64,000 bases of DNA from Spongilla lacustris. Lineage: Eukaryota; Porifera; Demospongiae; Spongillida; Spongillidae. The translations under genes were made by a program, and so were the position numbers. The stretch's first letter is position 1, and each line of letters starts with the position of its first letter. The stretch is taken from the NCBI GenBank assembly GCA_949361645.1, contig OX442427.1, positions 520,501-584,500 on the forward strand. The letters are read 5' to 3'. The notes beneath the pieces were generated by a model, which saw only the letters and a program-made list of their open reading frames with translations, was not told where the DNA came from and made no database searches. Shown one piece after another: positions 34,816 to 51,100 of this stretch.

Positions 34816-36400
34816 TAGATATACACATGTATAATAATACTAACAATAATATAGATATACATGCATGTACACGCATGCATGTACACGCGCACCGGCTGTC
34901 TGCAAATTGTAGATTTGTGCATGAGTATTTGTTTCAGTTTGCTTCCCTTATATATAATTATTGTTATAGATGTAATTATAATAATTATATATATAATTAT
35001 ATAATTATATATATAATTATATAGGGTATAGTATAACGTACATCATGCATGCAGTGACCATATCATAATTATAACTATAATATCAATATATAGGGTTGCA
35101 TGGTATATAATATTATAATATTATTATTATATACATGTTTATATGCATGCAGATCAGTCTGGAAGATTGCATGCATGCACTAATCACGTATATAGCTGTC
35201 TCCATTCTTCTGTGGTGGGTATACCCATATATAATTAAAACGGATGGGTATTCAGTGAAAATCTTCAGTATATGCCTGTGCATGCACGCGGGCTGTTAAA
35301 CAGAATTAAGACTTAATTTTCTGGGAAGGCATGCATTAAAAGCTATAACTAAATTATGTAATTATTTCTAAGAACTGTGTATACTCGCCTTATATAAGTT
35401 ATATGCACAAGTTATTATGGACATGCATGCAGGCGCATTATACATGTACATGCATTATCAAATGGTCGGGCCGGTATAAGGCTTTAGCCCTACCATGCAC
35501 TAAAACAAAAATTTAAAAAAACTCCGGCCAGTATACAGGCGATAATTGACCGTCGGAGCGCCACTGATGCATATATACATATATACATGCATCTCCTAGC
35601 TGTTATTTTTTTCCAGGCTGAGTTATATACTGTAAAACCTGCAAACTCCGTTGAGGGAATTTGCGCATGTATACTATATAGAGCTAGCTCTAAACACATT
35701 TAGCATCTGCATGGCTCAGTGGGAAAGAAGCTTATCGGGCTTTATCTCCCCTCGTAAGCATGTACATGCATGCATGGTGACGCTGCATATAAGCCAGGTG
35801 TAAAAAGCTCATATATAGGAATGTGCATGCATGGTGCTTCCAAAGCTGCAGGTAATATTTTATAATAAGTCATGCATGCGAGCTATTGCCATAGATGACT
35901 GAGCATGCCTTTAGACCTGCTCAGCCGTGTCCAGACTGATATGTATAGTCTTAATTCCTTTGCAGCTGCATGCATGCATGCATGTGGTGCATGTGTTGAC
36001 GTCATGCATCTCCGGCATTCCGCGCTAATGACCTGCAGCTGAGCAGATGGTCCTAACTTGGAGTGAAAAGCCCGCTAACTAACAGGCTCACTACTTAAAT
36101 TTCACTCGTTTGCGCGCAAGGTGAATATCACCCCCAAAGCATCAAAAATGCGCCCCTCCCCTCCCAATTAATCAGTAGTACTATTTTAATTTGTACGTCC
36201 GCCCGTGCAAGCTTAACCTTTAATCTCCCGTCGTCCTACGCGTAGGACGTGACTAGATTCTGTATTATAGGTTTTGGAAACAGCTTTTAACGGCATAAAT
36301 ATACTTCAAAATATAGTGCAATGGTAATAGAACTGTAACATAATTTTTTCTACTGCTATCATAGCATCTATCATGCAGTCCATCCCTTGGTATTTGATGA
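34816..36400. repeat. AT-rich interval dense in TGCATGCA and TATATA
   Basis: No exon was recognised. The tetranucleotide pattern ATGC/GCAT recurs many times (for example near 34860, 35165, 35765 and 35965-35985), together with TATAATTATA runs at 34975-35120. Confidence 0.55.
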
Positions 36401-36433
36401 AATTGACTTTCTCTGCGGTTTAGTTAAAAATGC

Positions 36434-37491
36434 ATGGCGAAGCCGATTACAGTTGGAACTGCAATTGTAGGGAAGAATAAAAAAAACACTTGGAAAGCTT
36501 GGAGTGATTGAGCAGGTATCTGGCAGAGGCCACAGCAAAAGATTTGTTATAAAATGGAGGGATTCAAGCACTACAACAGAATCAAGCCGGGGTATTTGTT
36601 TACCTAGCGTTTTTGAAGAGTCAAGGAGGTTTGTAGAGGCAAGGGGTAATAAAAGGCGTACTGAAAGTGAAGAAGAAGATATGGACATGCAATCTGCATC
36701 TAATGATGATGATAGCGATGAGGAGAGTGATGAGTCCTGCGCAGAGCAGGTAGAAGAAGTTCCGAGGTTGGTACCGTGCGCTAATTGAGCACCCGCCCCC
36801 AGATGTTATTCGTATTGTTTTACACTTTTATAGTGATGATACGGCCGTCACTGAAGATAACAGGCCTACCCTGTCACCTCATGGGCGCCAATGGACACCA
36901 AGAAAAGAGTTGTTAATTGACCCTGGATCAAAACACAATGTCCACAGTGCTAGATTTAGATGGCCAGAAGCTCAAAGGGGAATAGTAACAAAGAAAGAAG
37001 TGGATTATTTTTATCAATTTTATCCTGTTCGAGGATTTGGGAAAACTTTGGAATACACAAACGTGAACATGCTCACACACAGCTATATTCCACTTACCAA
37101 AGGTGAATTTTTTAAGTACCTTGGGTTGCGACTTGCGATGGCATGTGAGCCTAAAAGGGGAGCCATCCCTGTGTATTGGGATGAAGGTTTACCGGGCAGC
37201 CTGGCACAATATACAATGGTGCAAGCTTTGGTGAACGCTTTGGGATGTCCAGACATCGATTTGAGAACATTACTCAGTGCCTTTCGTCACCGCCTTGAAT
37301 TTGTAAAGCATTCACCAGCGTATTCTGGTACCAGAGGACGAAAGCAGCGTAAATGCAGAATATGCTCTGCTAAATCATCATATTACTGTGTTGGTTGCTC
37401 AAGAGTGAAAGACAATGACCTATACGGGTGTTGTGAACCAGCAACAAGAGACTGTTTTAAAACTCACCTAAAGATGTTAGGGTTTGCATAA
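36434..37491 (+). pseudogene. piggyBac-like transposase gene lacking its catalytic core
   Basis: An ATG at 36434 opens MAKPITVGTAIVGK and runs into a tract of eight A at about 36478-36486. The continuing frame is shifted there and reads VIEQVSGRGHSKRF onward to a donor at 36766. After a 67-bp intron (36767-36833) a 219-residue exon follows. The N-terminal part has RFRWPE and the LTKGEFFKYLGLRLAM block typical of piggyBac-family N-terminal domains, then YWDEGLPGS. The C-terminal part has a cysteine-rich finger (CRICSAKSSYYCVGC to CFKTHLKMLG). The roughly 300-residue DDD catalytic core that should separate them is missing, with the frame kept across the join. An acidic stretch lies near the intron. 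It is either a dead deletion derivative or a repurposed DNA-binding product. Confidence 0.7.
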
Positions 37492-37864
37492 AACCTAGCA
37501 CAAACCAACATTGAAAACATGATTGTGTGACTGTACATGTGCATGGTAATTGGCTTCAAGTGGTGTTTTGAAAGTAAAGTATGTATTCAAAATATTGTTG
37601 ATAAATAAGAAAACATTTCGATACAAACATACGTATCATTATACTATTACAATATCAACGTAGAGAGATGTCAAACAGTTGCGATTGAGAGTTGCCTCAT
37701 CATCAAGTTGAAATTCACTTGTCCAATGTAGCTAAAACTTGTTGTCCTGTAGAAAAGACTGGGAGGTACACACATAAACTAAATATGCAAATTTCTTTTT
37801 GAGACGTGTTTCTTTCTATGGTTGTACCACAAATGTTTCATGGAAAATTTCTATGCTGACAATT
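37492..37864. other. No recognisable gene
   Basis: AT-rich sequence downstream of the piggyBac-like gene. No exon is supported. Confidence 0.4.
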
Positions 37865-38194
37865 AATACAGTTATACCGGTAATTAAAGTTGCTCACAAT
37901 ATCAATTGGAAGGATCCAAATTATAGACGAATAGAATGCTTGAAGATTAAAGTACTCATAAAGTGTGAGTTATTGATTACCAGGTGCAAACTCTTGCCAC
38001 AAAATGAGAAGTTATGCCTTGGTACAAATAAAGGACACAATTGGACAGCTTTTGTTGTCATATATGGCTAGTCGATTAAAGGGTGCTGAGAACAATACAG
38101 CAATGGATCCTCCACCTCACTCTTATACGTATTTCCACATGTCTAGTTGCTAGGCCAGGTCAGAAAAATATATATTATATAAAATCACACACTT
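37865..38194 (+). repeat. Duplicated segment, copy 1
   Basis: About 320 bp from ACCGGTAATTAAAGTTGCTC to AAATCACACACTTCTT, nearly identical to 42048-42362. The main difference is a 10-bp duplication here (GGACACAATTGGACAG against GGACAG). Both copies are followed by the same 35-bp minisatellite. Confidence 0.93.
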
Positions 38195-38645
38195 CTTGAT
38201 ATCATGGTGCAGCTAGCTATGGGCCCCCTGTTGATATCATGGTGCAGCTAGCTATGGGATGTCTGTTGATATCATGGTGCAACTAGCTATGGGCCACCTG
38301 TTGATATCATGGTGCAGCTAGCTATGGGATGCCTGTTGATATCATGGTGCAGCTAGCTATGGGCCACCTGTTGATACCATGGTGCAGCTAGCTATGGGCC
38401 ACCTGTTGATACCATGGTGCAGCTAGCTATGGGATGCCTGGTGATATCATGGTGCAGCTAGCTATGGGCCACCTGTTGATATCATGGTGCAGCTAGCTAT
38501 GGGATGCCTGTTGATATCATGGTGCAGCTAGCTATGGGATGCCTGGTGATATCATGGTGCAGCTAGCTATGGGCCACCTGTTGATATCATGGTGCAGCTA
38601 GCTATGGGATGCCTGTTGATATCATGGTGCAGCTAGCTATCCCTA
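38195..38645 (+). repeat. 35-bp minisatellite, block 1
   Basis: About 13 units of TTGATATCATGGTGCAGCTA followed by GCTATGGG and a variable GATGCC or CCACC. The unit contains the palindrome AGCTAGCT. The same unit recurs at 42396-43115. Confidence 0.95.
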
Positions 38646-39670
38646 GTAGATAATTAAATCACATTAAAATTGCCAGATCTGTTTCGCAGACTACACCGCG
38701 CGGACTGCAGGTAGTATTTGGTGCCAAATAGCATCCGGCATGTAGACTAAAAACTGGCCTCGTCCCCAGTCTGATATGCATTCACTTTTCGCGTAGCGGT
38801 GATGTAATCTACCCGCCGTATGCCGTATGTGGGTCTGGGAAAGAGATTAAATCAAAACAGTCCTCTCCTCGGTCCTCTAGCTCCAGTGGCTTTATGGCAG
38901 GGGGGGCACACATGAGAACGGCGCCCCCCCCCCCCTTGTCTCGTACCCACAAACCAGGGGCGTCGTTTGTCCGCCTTTGGCTGATTCAACGGGAGGGGGG
39001 GGGGGGGGTGCTGTCCGCCTTCGACCGATTCAACGAGCGGGGGGGGGGGGGGGTGCTGTCCGCCTTCGGCCGATTCAACGAGCGGGGGGAGGTGACAGTG
39101 AGATTGACCGTGCACATGCACATGCGCAATACAGGCGTGCTAATTTGTTAATTTAATCAAGATTTATAACGCTTAAATCGGACGATTGATCGAGCGCTAG
39201 CGCTTGATAATACATTGACCTGACGCCTGGCGCCCTTCGGTGCCCGTGGCGCCCCATGTCATAAAGCGGCAGGTGGGTTGGTGCCCCCCCTGGCCCCCCC
39301 GGCCAGGCCGCCACTGTCTAGCTCGGACCTTTTTCCTGCAACGCCTGCTATCTTCTCCAACGAATAACGCCTGCATGCATAATGATGCCCGAATGCTGCA
39401 GCATTTGTTACAAATTTGTAGGATATACGCATAGGCATGGCCCGCCGCCCCTGGGCTTTAAAACAGGGGGAGCGGAAGAGGTCGTCTTTAATCATTTCAT
39501 GAAACTACGGCTTTATTAAACGTATCATTCATTTTTCGTTTAAAAAACCAATTCATCGTTTGGTGACTATGTCAGTTCGGTTTTGGTACAGTATTGATTA
39601 CATTGTACAGCAATATTACGTCACGTGTGACCCGTCGGAACGTGAGTAATTTATTATACGAGCATAAACA
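38646..39670. repeat. Transposon ends and G-tract repeats, no gene
   Basis: GGCCTCGTCCCCAGTCTGAT at 38757-38776 and GTATGTGGGTCTGGGAAAGA at 38826-38845 are roughly inverted relatives, like a short TIR pair; the second also occurs at 24704. At 38935-39090 three near-repeats contain CGCCTT, CGATTCAACG and runs of G. GGCGCCCCATGTCATAAAG to GGCCAGGCCGCC at 39249-39313 is another C-rich repeat. No exon was seen. Confidence 0.5.
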
Positions 39671-39852
39671 TATAGCTGGATTTACTCGCTGAATGTTGCG
39701 TCCGTGACGCCGACGCTGGAATAGCGTCACGTCACGTCACGTCACGTTACGTCAGCTGGGGTATATTTTACAACATGACGCGACGCTGATGCTGACGCTG
39801 CTGCGCTGACCGGCGCAACATTCAGCGAGCGTCACATTGTAAACCCAGCTTA
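39671..39852. mobile_element. Short MITE of about 180 bp
   Basis: AGCTGGATTTACTCGCTGAA plus TGTTGC on the left pairs with GCAACATTCAGCGA to TGTAAACCCAGCTT on the right. The interior is a run of GACGCTGA and GTCAC motifs. It lies about 120 bp downstream of paralog B's stop. Confidence 0.72.
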
Positions 39853-39971
39853 AGCCATACATTGTATGCACACGTGCGGACGTGCTCGCGACAATAGCGT
39901 GCATGCTATGATGCAAATAAAGGATTGATAAAACAGTTTACATCAGTATATGCACGACACACCCTCGGCTG

Positions 39972-40541
39972 CTATGCCGACGACGATAACACCGGTGCAG
40001 AAAGGTGATCGCGGCGAAAGTTTTTAGGCTTGGGCACCTCCAGTGAACTGGATCTGTCTCTTGGATTCATCGGAGCAAAGCGGCGACGACGGTTAGGAGC
40101 GGAGCCTTTTCTGGTCGGCTGGGTTCTCAAGAATCTGCACATCTGGCTGTACGTGTCTTCGAATTCATCATCGCTGACGTACTCGCAATCGCCGGCGTGC
40201 TTGCTAAGATTTCCCGGCAGGCTTAGGGACCTGTCCAGGTGCAGAGCCCGGGGCTGTAACCTGAAGGGGCAACCGGGTTTGTTGCAGTTACAGGTGATGC
40301 TATCTGCGGTTTCTCTTAGCTCTTTGGCCTCTTTCAAAAGACGCTGCAAATCGTCCGACAGCAGCTCGCTCACGACTGAAACCTGCAGCAAAACGGGTGC
40401 AAGCGACTGAAGCGGCGCAGACATTTCCCTCGCCTCCGTGCAAGCTGTGGTTTCTTAATTCTTACCCTTCCCCCACCCCGGCCCAACCCTTCACTGCAAG
40501 TATTGCGCTAAACTGACCTGGATCGTTGGTACTTTCGACAT
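39972..40541 (-). CDS. Unidentified small protein family, paralog B
   Basis: Two exons on the minus strand, 40541-40518 (MSKVPTIQ) and 40382-39972, give 144 residues. The start was chosen because exon 1 and its donor CCAG/GTCAGTT match paralog A, although the second-exon frame is open further upstream. Shared blocks are the leucine-rich helix DDLQRLLKEAKELRETA, CNCNKPGCPF, RSLSLP at residues 59-64, DCEYVSDDE, MCRFLRTQP, APNR with RFAP, and a basic serine-rich tail. The two genes point towards each other about 5.2 kb apart. B is more GC-rich than its surroundings. B begins only 77 bp after the JmjC stop codon on the same strand. Confidence 0.83.
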
Positions 40542-40590
40542 AATTATTGAACTGATTTATATGTATACAACTACGAACGAAACGAACGTC

Positions 40591-40615
40591 AATTTATAAA
40601 TGGAGGGGCGGAGCC
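40591..40615 (-). promoter_or_regulatory. Core promoter of paralog B: GC box and TATA box
   Basis: On the minus strand GGCTCCGCCCCT (40615-40604) then TATAAATT (40598-40591), about 50 bp before the ATG. Both octamer-or-longer elements are identical to those of paralog A, with closer spacing (5 against 10 bp). The GC box begins 3 bp after the JmjC stop codon. Confidence 0.72.
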
Positions 40616-40618
40616 TTC

Positions 40619-45603
<4,985 letters not shown>

Positions 45604-45658
45604 CCTGTGTTGTTATTATTCAACCGCTGGTAACACCTAGTCCCCGTTTGTGCTGGAG
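45604..45658. promoter_or_regulatory. 55-bp divergent intergenic region
   Basis: All the DNA between the ATG of the JmjC gene (45603, minus) and the ATG of the DUF1295 gene (45659, plus). It must contain both 5' UTRs and a shared bidirectional promoter, unless transcription starts within coding sequence. No TATA box was seen. Confidence 0.6.
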
Positions 45659-46717
45659 ATGGAGAACGCTACTATTATCGAGGTGATACCCAAGGATAGC
45701 GACCGGCTGGCCCTGTGCGCTATTATCACTGTGGCCATACAGATGAGCTTCTACCTGGTGGCTTGTATCTGCAAATTTGACAAAGTGACAGATTTTGCCG
45801 GCGGCTCTAACGTTGTTATCCTGGCAGTGGTCACATTCGCCCTCAGCGGGGTGAGTTGTTACCCATCATATCCGCCTTCTTCGGAGGCGGAGCCTTGTGT
45901 TTTTTTTGTTTGTTTTTTTTTAACCTGCTACCGCCCACCCTTTCACCCAAGCAATACAATGGACGCCAGATCCTTCTCACGATCCTGGTTACATTATGGG
46001 GACTGAGGCTTAGTGGGTACCTGTTGACACGCATACTCGTGGTAGGAGTGGACAAGAGGTTTGATGGAATAAGAGAAAACCCGGTCAAGTTTCTTGTATT
46101 CTGGATGATTCAGATGATATGGGTGTACATCTTGGGGTTACCCGTTGTGTTTGTCAACTCCCCATTGGCGCCTTCGAGGAACGTGGGGGCAGCAGATATC
46201 GTCGGAGCAATTGTGTTTGCAGGAGGATTGCTGTTTGAAGCAACTTCGGATCACATCAAGTTCACTTTTAAGCTCAAGAACAAGAGCGCAAAAAATGGGT
46301 GGTGCGAAGTGGGTCCTTGGCGCCTCTCGCGCCATCCTAACTACTTCGGTGAAATATGCCTTTGGTGGGGTGCCTTTATTGTCTGTGCCTCCATCCTAGA
46401 GGGAGCTAAATGGATTGCGATTCTTACCCCGCTTGCTGTCACGTGCATTATTCTTTTCGTTAGTGGCATACCGATGTTGGAGCGCAGCAATGATAAGAAA
46501 TACGGAGGGTAAGCAGAGGTAGCGCACTAAAATATTCTCGTTAAATTTGTTATTCTGCAGCGATCCGGCATATCAGGAGTACAAGAGAGCCACGCCCATC
46601 CTTGTACCCGGGCTACCGTGCTGTTATCGACACGTTCCGATGATAATCAAGATTGCCCTATGCTGCGAATTTCCGTTCTACTCTATCCAAACTAAGGAGG
46701 AGACACCTATTGCATAA
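45659..46717 (+). CDS. DUF1295 / steroid 5-alpha-reductase-like integral membrane protein
   Basis: Three exons (45659-45850, 45952-46508, 46561-46717) give 301 residues. The ATG is the first in its frame. Several hydrophobic segments are visible (CAIITVAIQMSFYLVACIC, VVILAVVTFALSG, FLVFWMIQMIWVYILGLPVV, AILTPLAVTCIILFVSGIPM). The signature near the C-terminus is GPWRLSRHPNYFGEICLWWG, typical of the DUF1295 branch of the steroid-reductase/ICMT superfamily, which binds NADPH or SAM. Typical members are about 260-310 residues. The substrate cannot be told from sequence. The second intron-exon junction uses an AAG acceptor after a pyrimidine-rich run. The stop lies 56 bp from the convergent RPS2 stop. 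Confidence 0.9.
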
Positions 46718-46773
46718 CTTTTTGTAATTGTACATTTGATTATTTGAACAAAATCTCAGTAAATGCACAGTTT

Positions 46774-47822
46774 TTATTCAGCTCCCGTGAGAGAGACTTC
46801 CTTCTTTTGCTTGGCAAGGTGGTCAGTGAATTCCTGGAAGGGAGCCTTCACCAACTTAACCTCAGGCCAGAAATCAGGAGTCAGATAGGTGTATGTGCGA
46901 GAGATAGCATCAAAAGTAGCTTTGGCTACATTCGGGCAGAGAAACATAGAAGTGAAATTACACCCTCCTAGAATAGGAAGGACCCTCCCTCACCAAAGTT
47001 GCCCAGGGTTGCGGTCTTTCCACGGGATGCTGTGTAGCAATCCAGATAACCTGCCATGTGCATAAGCTTTTTGGGGACTGGAGCAGATACCACTCCAGCA
47101 CCACGAGGGGCTGGGACAAGCCTCACTAGAACACCACCACACTTGCCAGTGACCTTGGAAGAATAGGCAATTGGTAAAAATTATAGAAGGCAAACCAATA
47201 TCCCACCAATCACCTTGCAAGGCACTGTGTGTGGTTTTCCTATCTTGTTACCCCAGTATCCAAATCTTGCTGGGATCACAGATAGCTTGGCGAGTGTGAT
47301 GGCACCTCGGATTGCAGTTGCAACTTCCTTCGAGCACTTAACACCTAGACCCAGGTGTCCATTTTGGTCACCCATGGCAACAAAGGCCTTGAATCGTGTG
47401 CGTTGTCCAGCACGTGTCTGCTTCTGAACTGGCATGATCTTCAACACTTCATCTTTCAAGGCGCCTCCGAGAAAATGGTCAATGATTTCAGCCTCTTTGA
47501 TGGGAAGGGAGAACAAATAGATGTCTTCAAGCCGCTTGATCAGTCCATCCTTCACGAGTCTGCCAAGCTTCGTAACGGGAATCCACTACAGAAGCATTTT
47601 ATAAACGATAAACTATCTATTAATTATTATCATTAATTACGCTTTCACTCATCAACCTCTAGTTGAACTTACAGCCTTCTCCTCGGTCTTTCCTCCAGCA
47701 CCCCTAGGGCCCGCTCCTCGCCGTCCGCCACGACCCCTGCGGCCTCGCCCACGACCACGACCAAAGCCCCCTCGCCCTTCTCGACCACCGGCTGGTGCAT
47801 CTGCTGGTGCAACGTCCGCCAT
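46774..47822 (-). CDS. RPS2: 40S ribosomal protein S2 (uS5)
   Basis: Four coding exons on the minus strand: 47822-47673, 47585-47214, 47153-46994, 46925-46774, giving 277 residues (human about 293). The arginine-glycine-rich N-terminus ([14 protein letters not shown]) is typical of animal RPS2. It is followed by [20 protein letters not shown], the S5 RNA-binding fold with [26 protein letters not shown] [27 protein letters not shown], and [18 protein letters not shown] near the C-terminus. It is an essential small-subunit component near the mRNA entrance. Introns are 87, 60 and 68 bp. An ATG further upstream in the open frame lies in the 5' UTR intron and was rejected. Confidence 0.97.
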
Positions 47823-47990
47823 TTGCTTTAAAGAGTAATGAGTATGAGTAAAAGTAAATATTGTAAGATTACAATGCTGGTCCTGCCTATCGTTAATTAG
47901 TGCCTGACCCTTGCTGCCTGTTCGCAAAAGCGAGATGGCAACAGCTCACTTACGTGATCTACGTCCACGCGACTATCAAAAAAGAAAATT
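47823..47990 (-). promoter_or_regulatory. RPS2 5' UTR exon and intron with possible TOP start
   Basis: On the minus strand a pyrimidine run TTTTCTTTTTTG (about 47988-47976) could be the transcription start, with the oligopyrimidine (TOP) signature of ribosomal protein genes. A short non-coding exon then ends at the donor GATCAC/GTAAGTGAG (47953). A pyrimidine-rich acceptor (TTACTCTTTAAAG) lies 3 bp before the ATG. Confidence 0.55.
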
Positions 47991-48152
47991 GACGCATGCG
48001 CACGTGGCTTAAGTAAGCTTAGCAGCGAGCTCCGCCTCCTGGCAACGAAAAATGGCGCCTCTCAAACACTTCTGAATGCTTCAGGCTGTCATTTAGTATG
48101 CATTAGTTACATACAGCAACTACGAAACCCTTGTCTCTTCAGAGCAATCAAG
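47990..48152. promoter_or_regulatory. RPS2/DNAI2 divergent promoter region
   Basis: Contains GACGCATGCGCACGTG (47991-48006), an NRF-1-like palindrome joined to an E-box CACGTG, and CTCCTGGCAACGAAA (about 48036-48050), which has the GGCAAC half of an RFX X-box, the usual regulator of ciliary genes such as DNAI2. An AG at 48141-48142 after TTGTCTCTTC may be a 5' UTR splice acceptor. Confidence 0.45.
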
Positions 48153-51100
48153 ATGGAGATCGTTTACGTATATACCAAGAAACGGTCAGGATTTGGCCGC
48201 CAAACGAACTTTTCAGATGAAAGCCCGAAGTTGATTATGAACATAGAACCTAACTCGTCTCTAAGAGCTAATTTTATCGAAAAGGATCCCGTCGATATGG
48301 CAATTCAACATGCATCAGAGATGTCAGAACACGAGGTACGCGACGAACAAATACGGTGGAGATTAATAAACATTTTTATTTTTAGGTAAACACAGAGAGA
48401 TTTGAGACAGAAAATCGAGGAATGAATCACTCGGAAGGAGGTTGGCCTAAAGACATCAATCCAGCAGAAGTTGAACAGACAATCCGCTTTCGTAAGAAAT
48501 TGGAGAAGGATGAGGTGTACATGCAGACAATCCAGGATCTTGGAAAGGTTAGGTTATTCTTGTAATTTGGCCTCCTAAAATCACAGCTGGCTATGCATCT
48601 GAATAGCAAATGGAACATTACCTCGATCAGAACAATGCCGTAGATATCTATGAGGAGTATTTTAATGACACAACAGCTACAAGCGTAGTTACTGAGACCC
48701 CAACGGCAAAGACGATTGGCATCCTGAGGTAAGGAGGGTTCTTGCTAGACACATCACTCACAGAGAGCTCTCTGTGATCTGACAGAGACCCTCAAGACTT
48801 GAAAAGAACCGTAACCCACATTTCATGGTACCCTGATGGTGCCCACAAAGTTGCAGCTGCATACTCACTGCTGGAATTTCAAAAATCAACCCACGGCATT
48901 CCACTGGAATCCTATATTTGGGAAATTGGTGAGTCCATTGCGTGACGTAGTGCAGATGGTGTATCAGATAAGACTTGCTTATGTTCCCAGAGAACCCAAA
49001 CAGGCCTGAGCACACTCTGAAGCCATCGTCCCCCATGCTGTGCCTGGAGTACAACCCGAAGGACCCTCACCTTCTCATTGGAGGGTGCTACAACGGGCAG
49101 CTGGCATTGTTTGATACAAGGAAAGGCTCCCAGCCAGTTGAAGTCTCACCAATTGAAACTAGTCACAAGGATCCCATTCACAAATGCATATTTCCTTCGT
49201 CAAAAACAGGTGTGTGTCTGTGTGTGTATGGAAGTGGGGGGGGGGGGGGTGGAGGGGGAGATAAAACCTATATTGACTGCAGACCCACTGTGCACAATTA
49301 AAGTATGCCCAGATGTAGTAATGATTACCTGGGGCCTGGGGGGGGGGCACATATCCCCATACCACCACTTGAAATCTGTCATGTTACCTGTGGAGATATC
49401 AATAGTACTAGTGTGACCTATCAAGTTGGGGCTGTGAACTAGTGGACTGGGGCTGTGACCTAATGGACTGCAGTAACTATTTTTATTGTTTTTCAGGCTC
49501 TGAAGTATTCTCAACTTCCACTGATGGTCAGGTGCTCTGCTGGGATATACGCAAACTTGTGGAACCAACAGAGTCCCTCCCACTGGAATATGCCGGCTAT
49601 AAGCCAGGACTGCTTCTTGGTGGGCTTGTATTGGAATACGAGTCTACCATGGTACGTGTTCATGCTCATACACCTGTACAAGTGTGGGCACATTTAGCTG
49701 CTAATTAATCATGAGTGACCCGTATGTGTAACTAGTGTGGCCCGTATGTGTAACAAGTGTGTATTGTGACCTTGTGATGCCATATTTGTATTTTCCCTGT
49801 TTGCTGCTTGGGCCTGAAGCCAACTAAGTTCATGGTGGGCACAGAGCAGGGAGTGATTCTCTCTTGCAACCGCAAAGCCAAGAGTGCCCAGGACAAGATC
49901 ACAGCTGCATTCAGTGGTCATTTCGGCCCGATATACGCTCTCCAGGTAAATTAGGTTCATACTCGAGTAAAGACTCAAGAATTTGTTTTCAAAAAGTTTT
50001 TTAACCGGCTCCTGTTGTTACTAACAGCGCAATCCTGTCTATCCGAAGACGTTCCTTTCTGTTGGGGATTGGGCGGTTAGAGTAAGTTTGGAGGAAGGTC
50101 CAGAATGACTACGAAGAGGTAATGACTCAGCTCTGTCTTTACCTTTAACAGTTATGGTCCGAAGATGCAAAGGAGTCACCCATCATGTGGACCACGTGAG
50201 GCACAGGGGATGCTGCCTGCTGGTGTCGTGTCTAACTGTCCTTCCTGCTTCTCTCCTGTGGTGCAGGTACACTGGCAACAACCTGACAGATGGCTGCTGG
50301 AGCCCCTCCAGACCATCAGTGTTCTTCACTACCACAATGAGTGGCACTCTGGATGTTTGGGATATTCTCTTCAAGCAGACCAGTCCAACCCTTTCCATAC
50401 AGGTACACGGATTTAGCTTTTGGAGCATCCTTTGATGTGAGGGGGGTGTTCCCAATGCCAACACACAGGTGTGCGAAGACTCCCTGCATTCTGTTAGGAT
50501 GCATGACCGTGGGAGGCTAGTGGCCACAGGGTCACACTCGGGCAACATAACTCTTCTGGAGCTCTCCGAGACCCTTAGTGTTCTGCAACCAAATGAGAAA
50601 CAGAATGTCAACATGGTTGGTGGTCTCAGCAGTTGTTGGAACATACGCCTTATTTCTGTGTGTGGTTGGTAGATGTTTGAACGCGAAACTAAGCGTGAGA
50701 AGATACTTGAAGGACGACGTCGTGAGCTGAAACTGAAAGCCAAACAGCAAAGTGCAGCAGTTGGAGGAGGAGGAGGAGGAGGGTAAGTGAAGAGAGAGGA
50801 GGGGGAAGAGAAGACGAGAATGTTGGTTATAGTGGTGATATTTCAGAGACAGTGCTGACAAACAAGATGAAGATTTAATCAAGAAAGTGGAAGAAGAGTT
50901 CTGGTCAAGTGTGGTCCAGGAAACAAAGGAGATTGAAAGCAGAGAGAAGAAACGCCAGGAGGCTATGATGCCCAAAGAACTGCCCACCCCCATTCCAGAG
51001 GAGGGTGCTGAACAAATGGGTGGGAGTGGAGAGTCCCCAAAGGTACTGCTTTGTTGTTGCAACTCAGAACAGTTGTTTTTAAAATTGTTTTTGCTCTTAA

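Noticed and set aside
38852..39151. Proline-rich and glycine-rich frames
   Set aside because: Translations of poly-G/poly-C repeat pieces.
39259..39495. Minus-strand frame of 78 codons
   Set aside because: Repeat-derived, no domain, no splice support.
47652..47927. Longer RPS2 N-terminus starting upstream of 47822
   Set aside because: The extra residues lie in a 5' UTR intron; RPS2 proteins start at MADxA just before the RGG-rich stretch.
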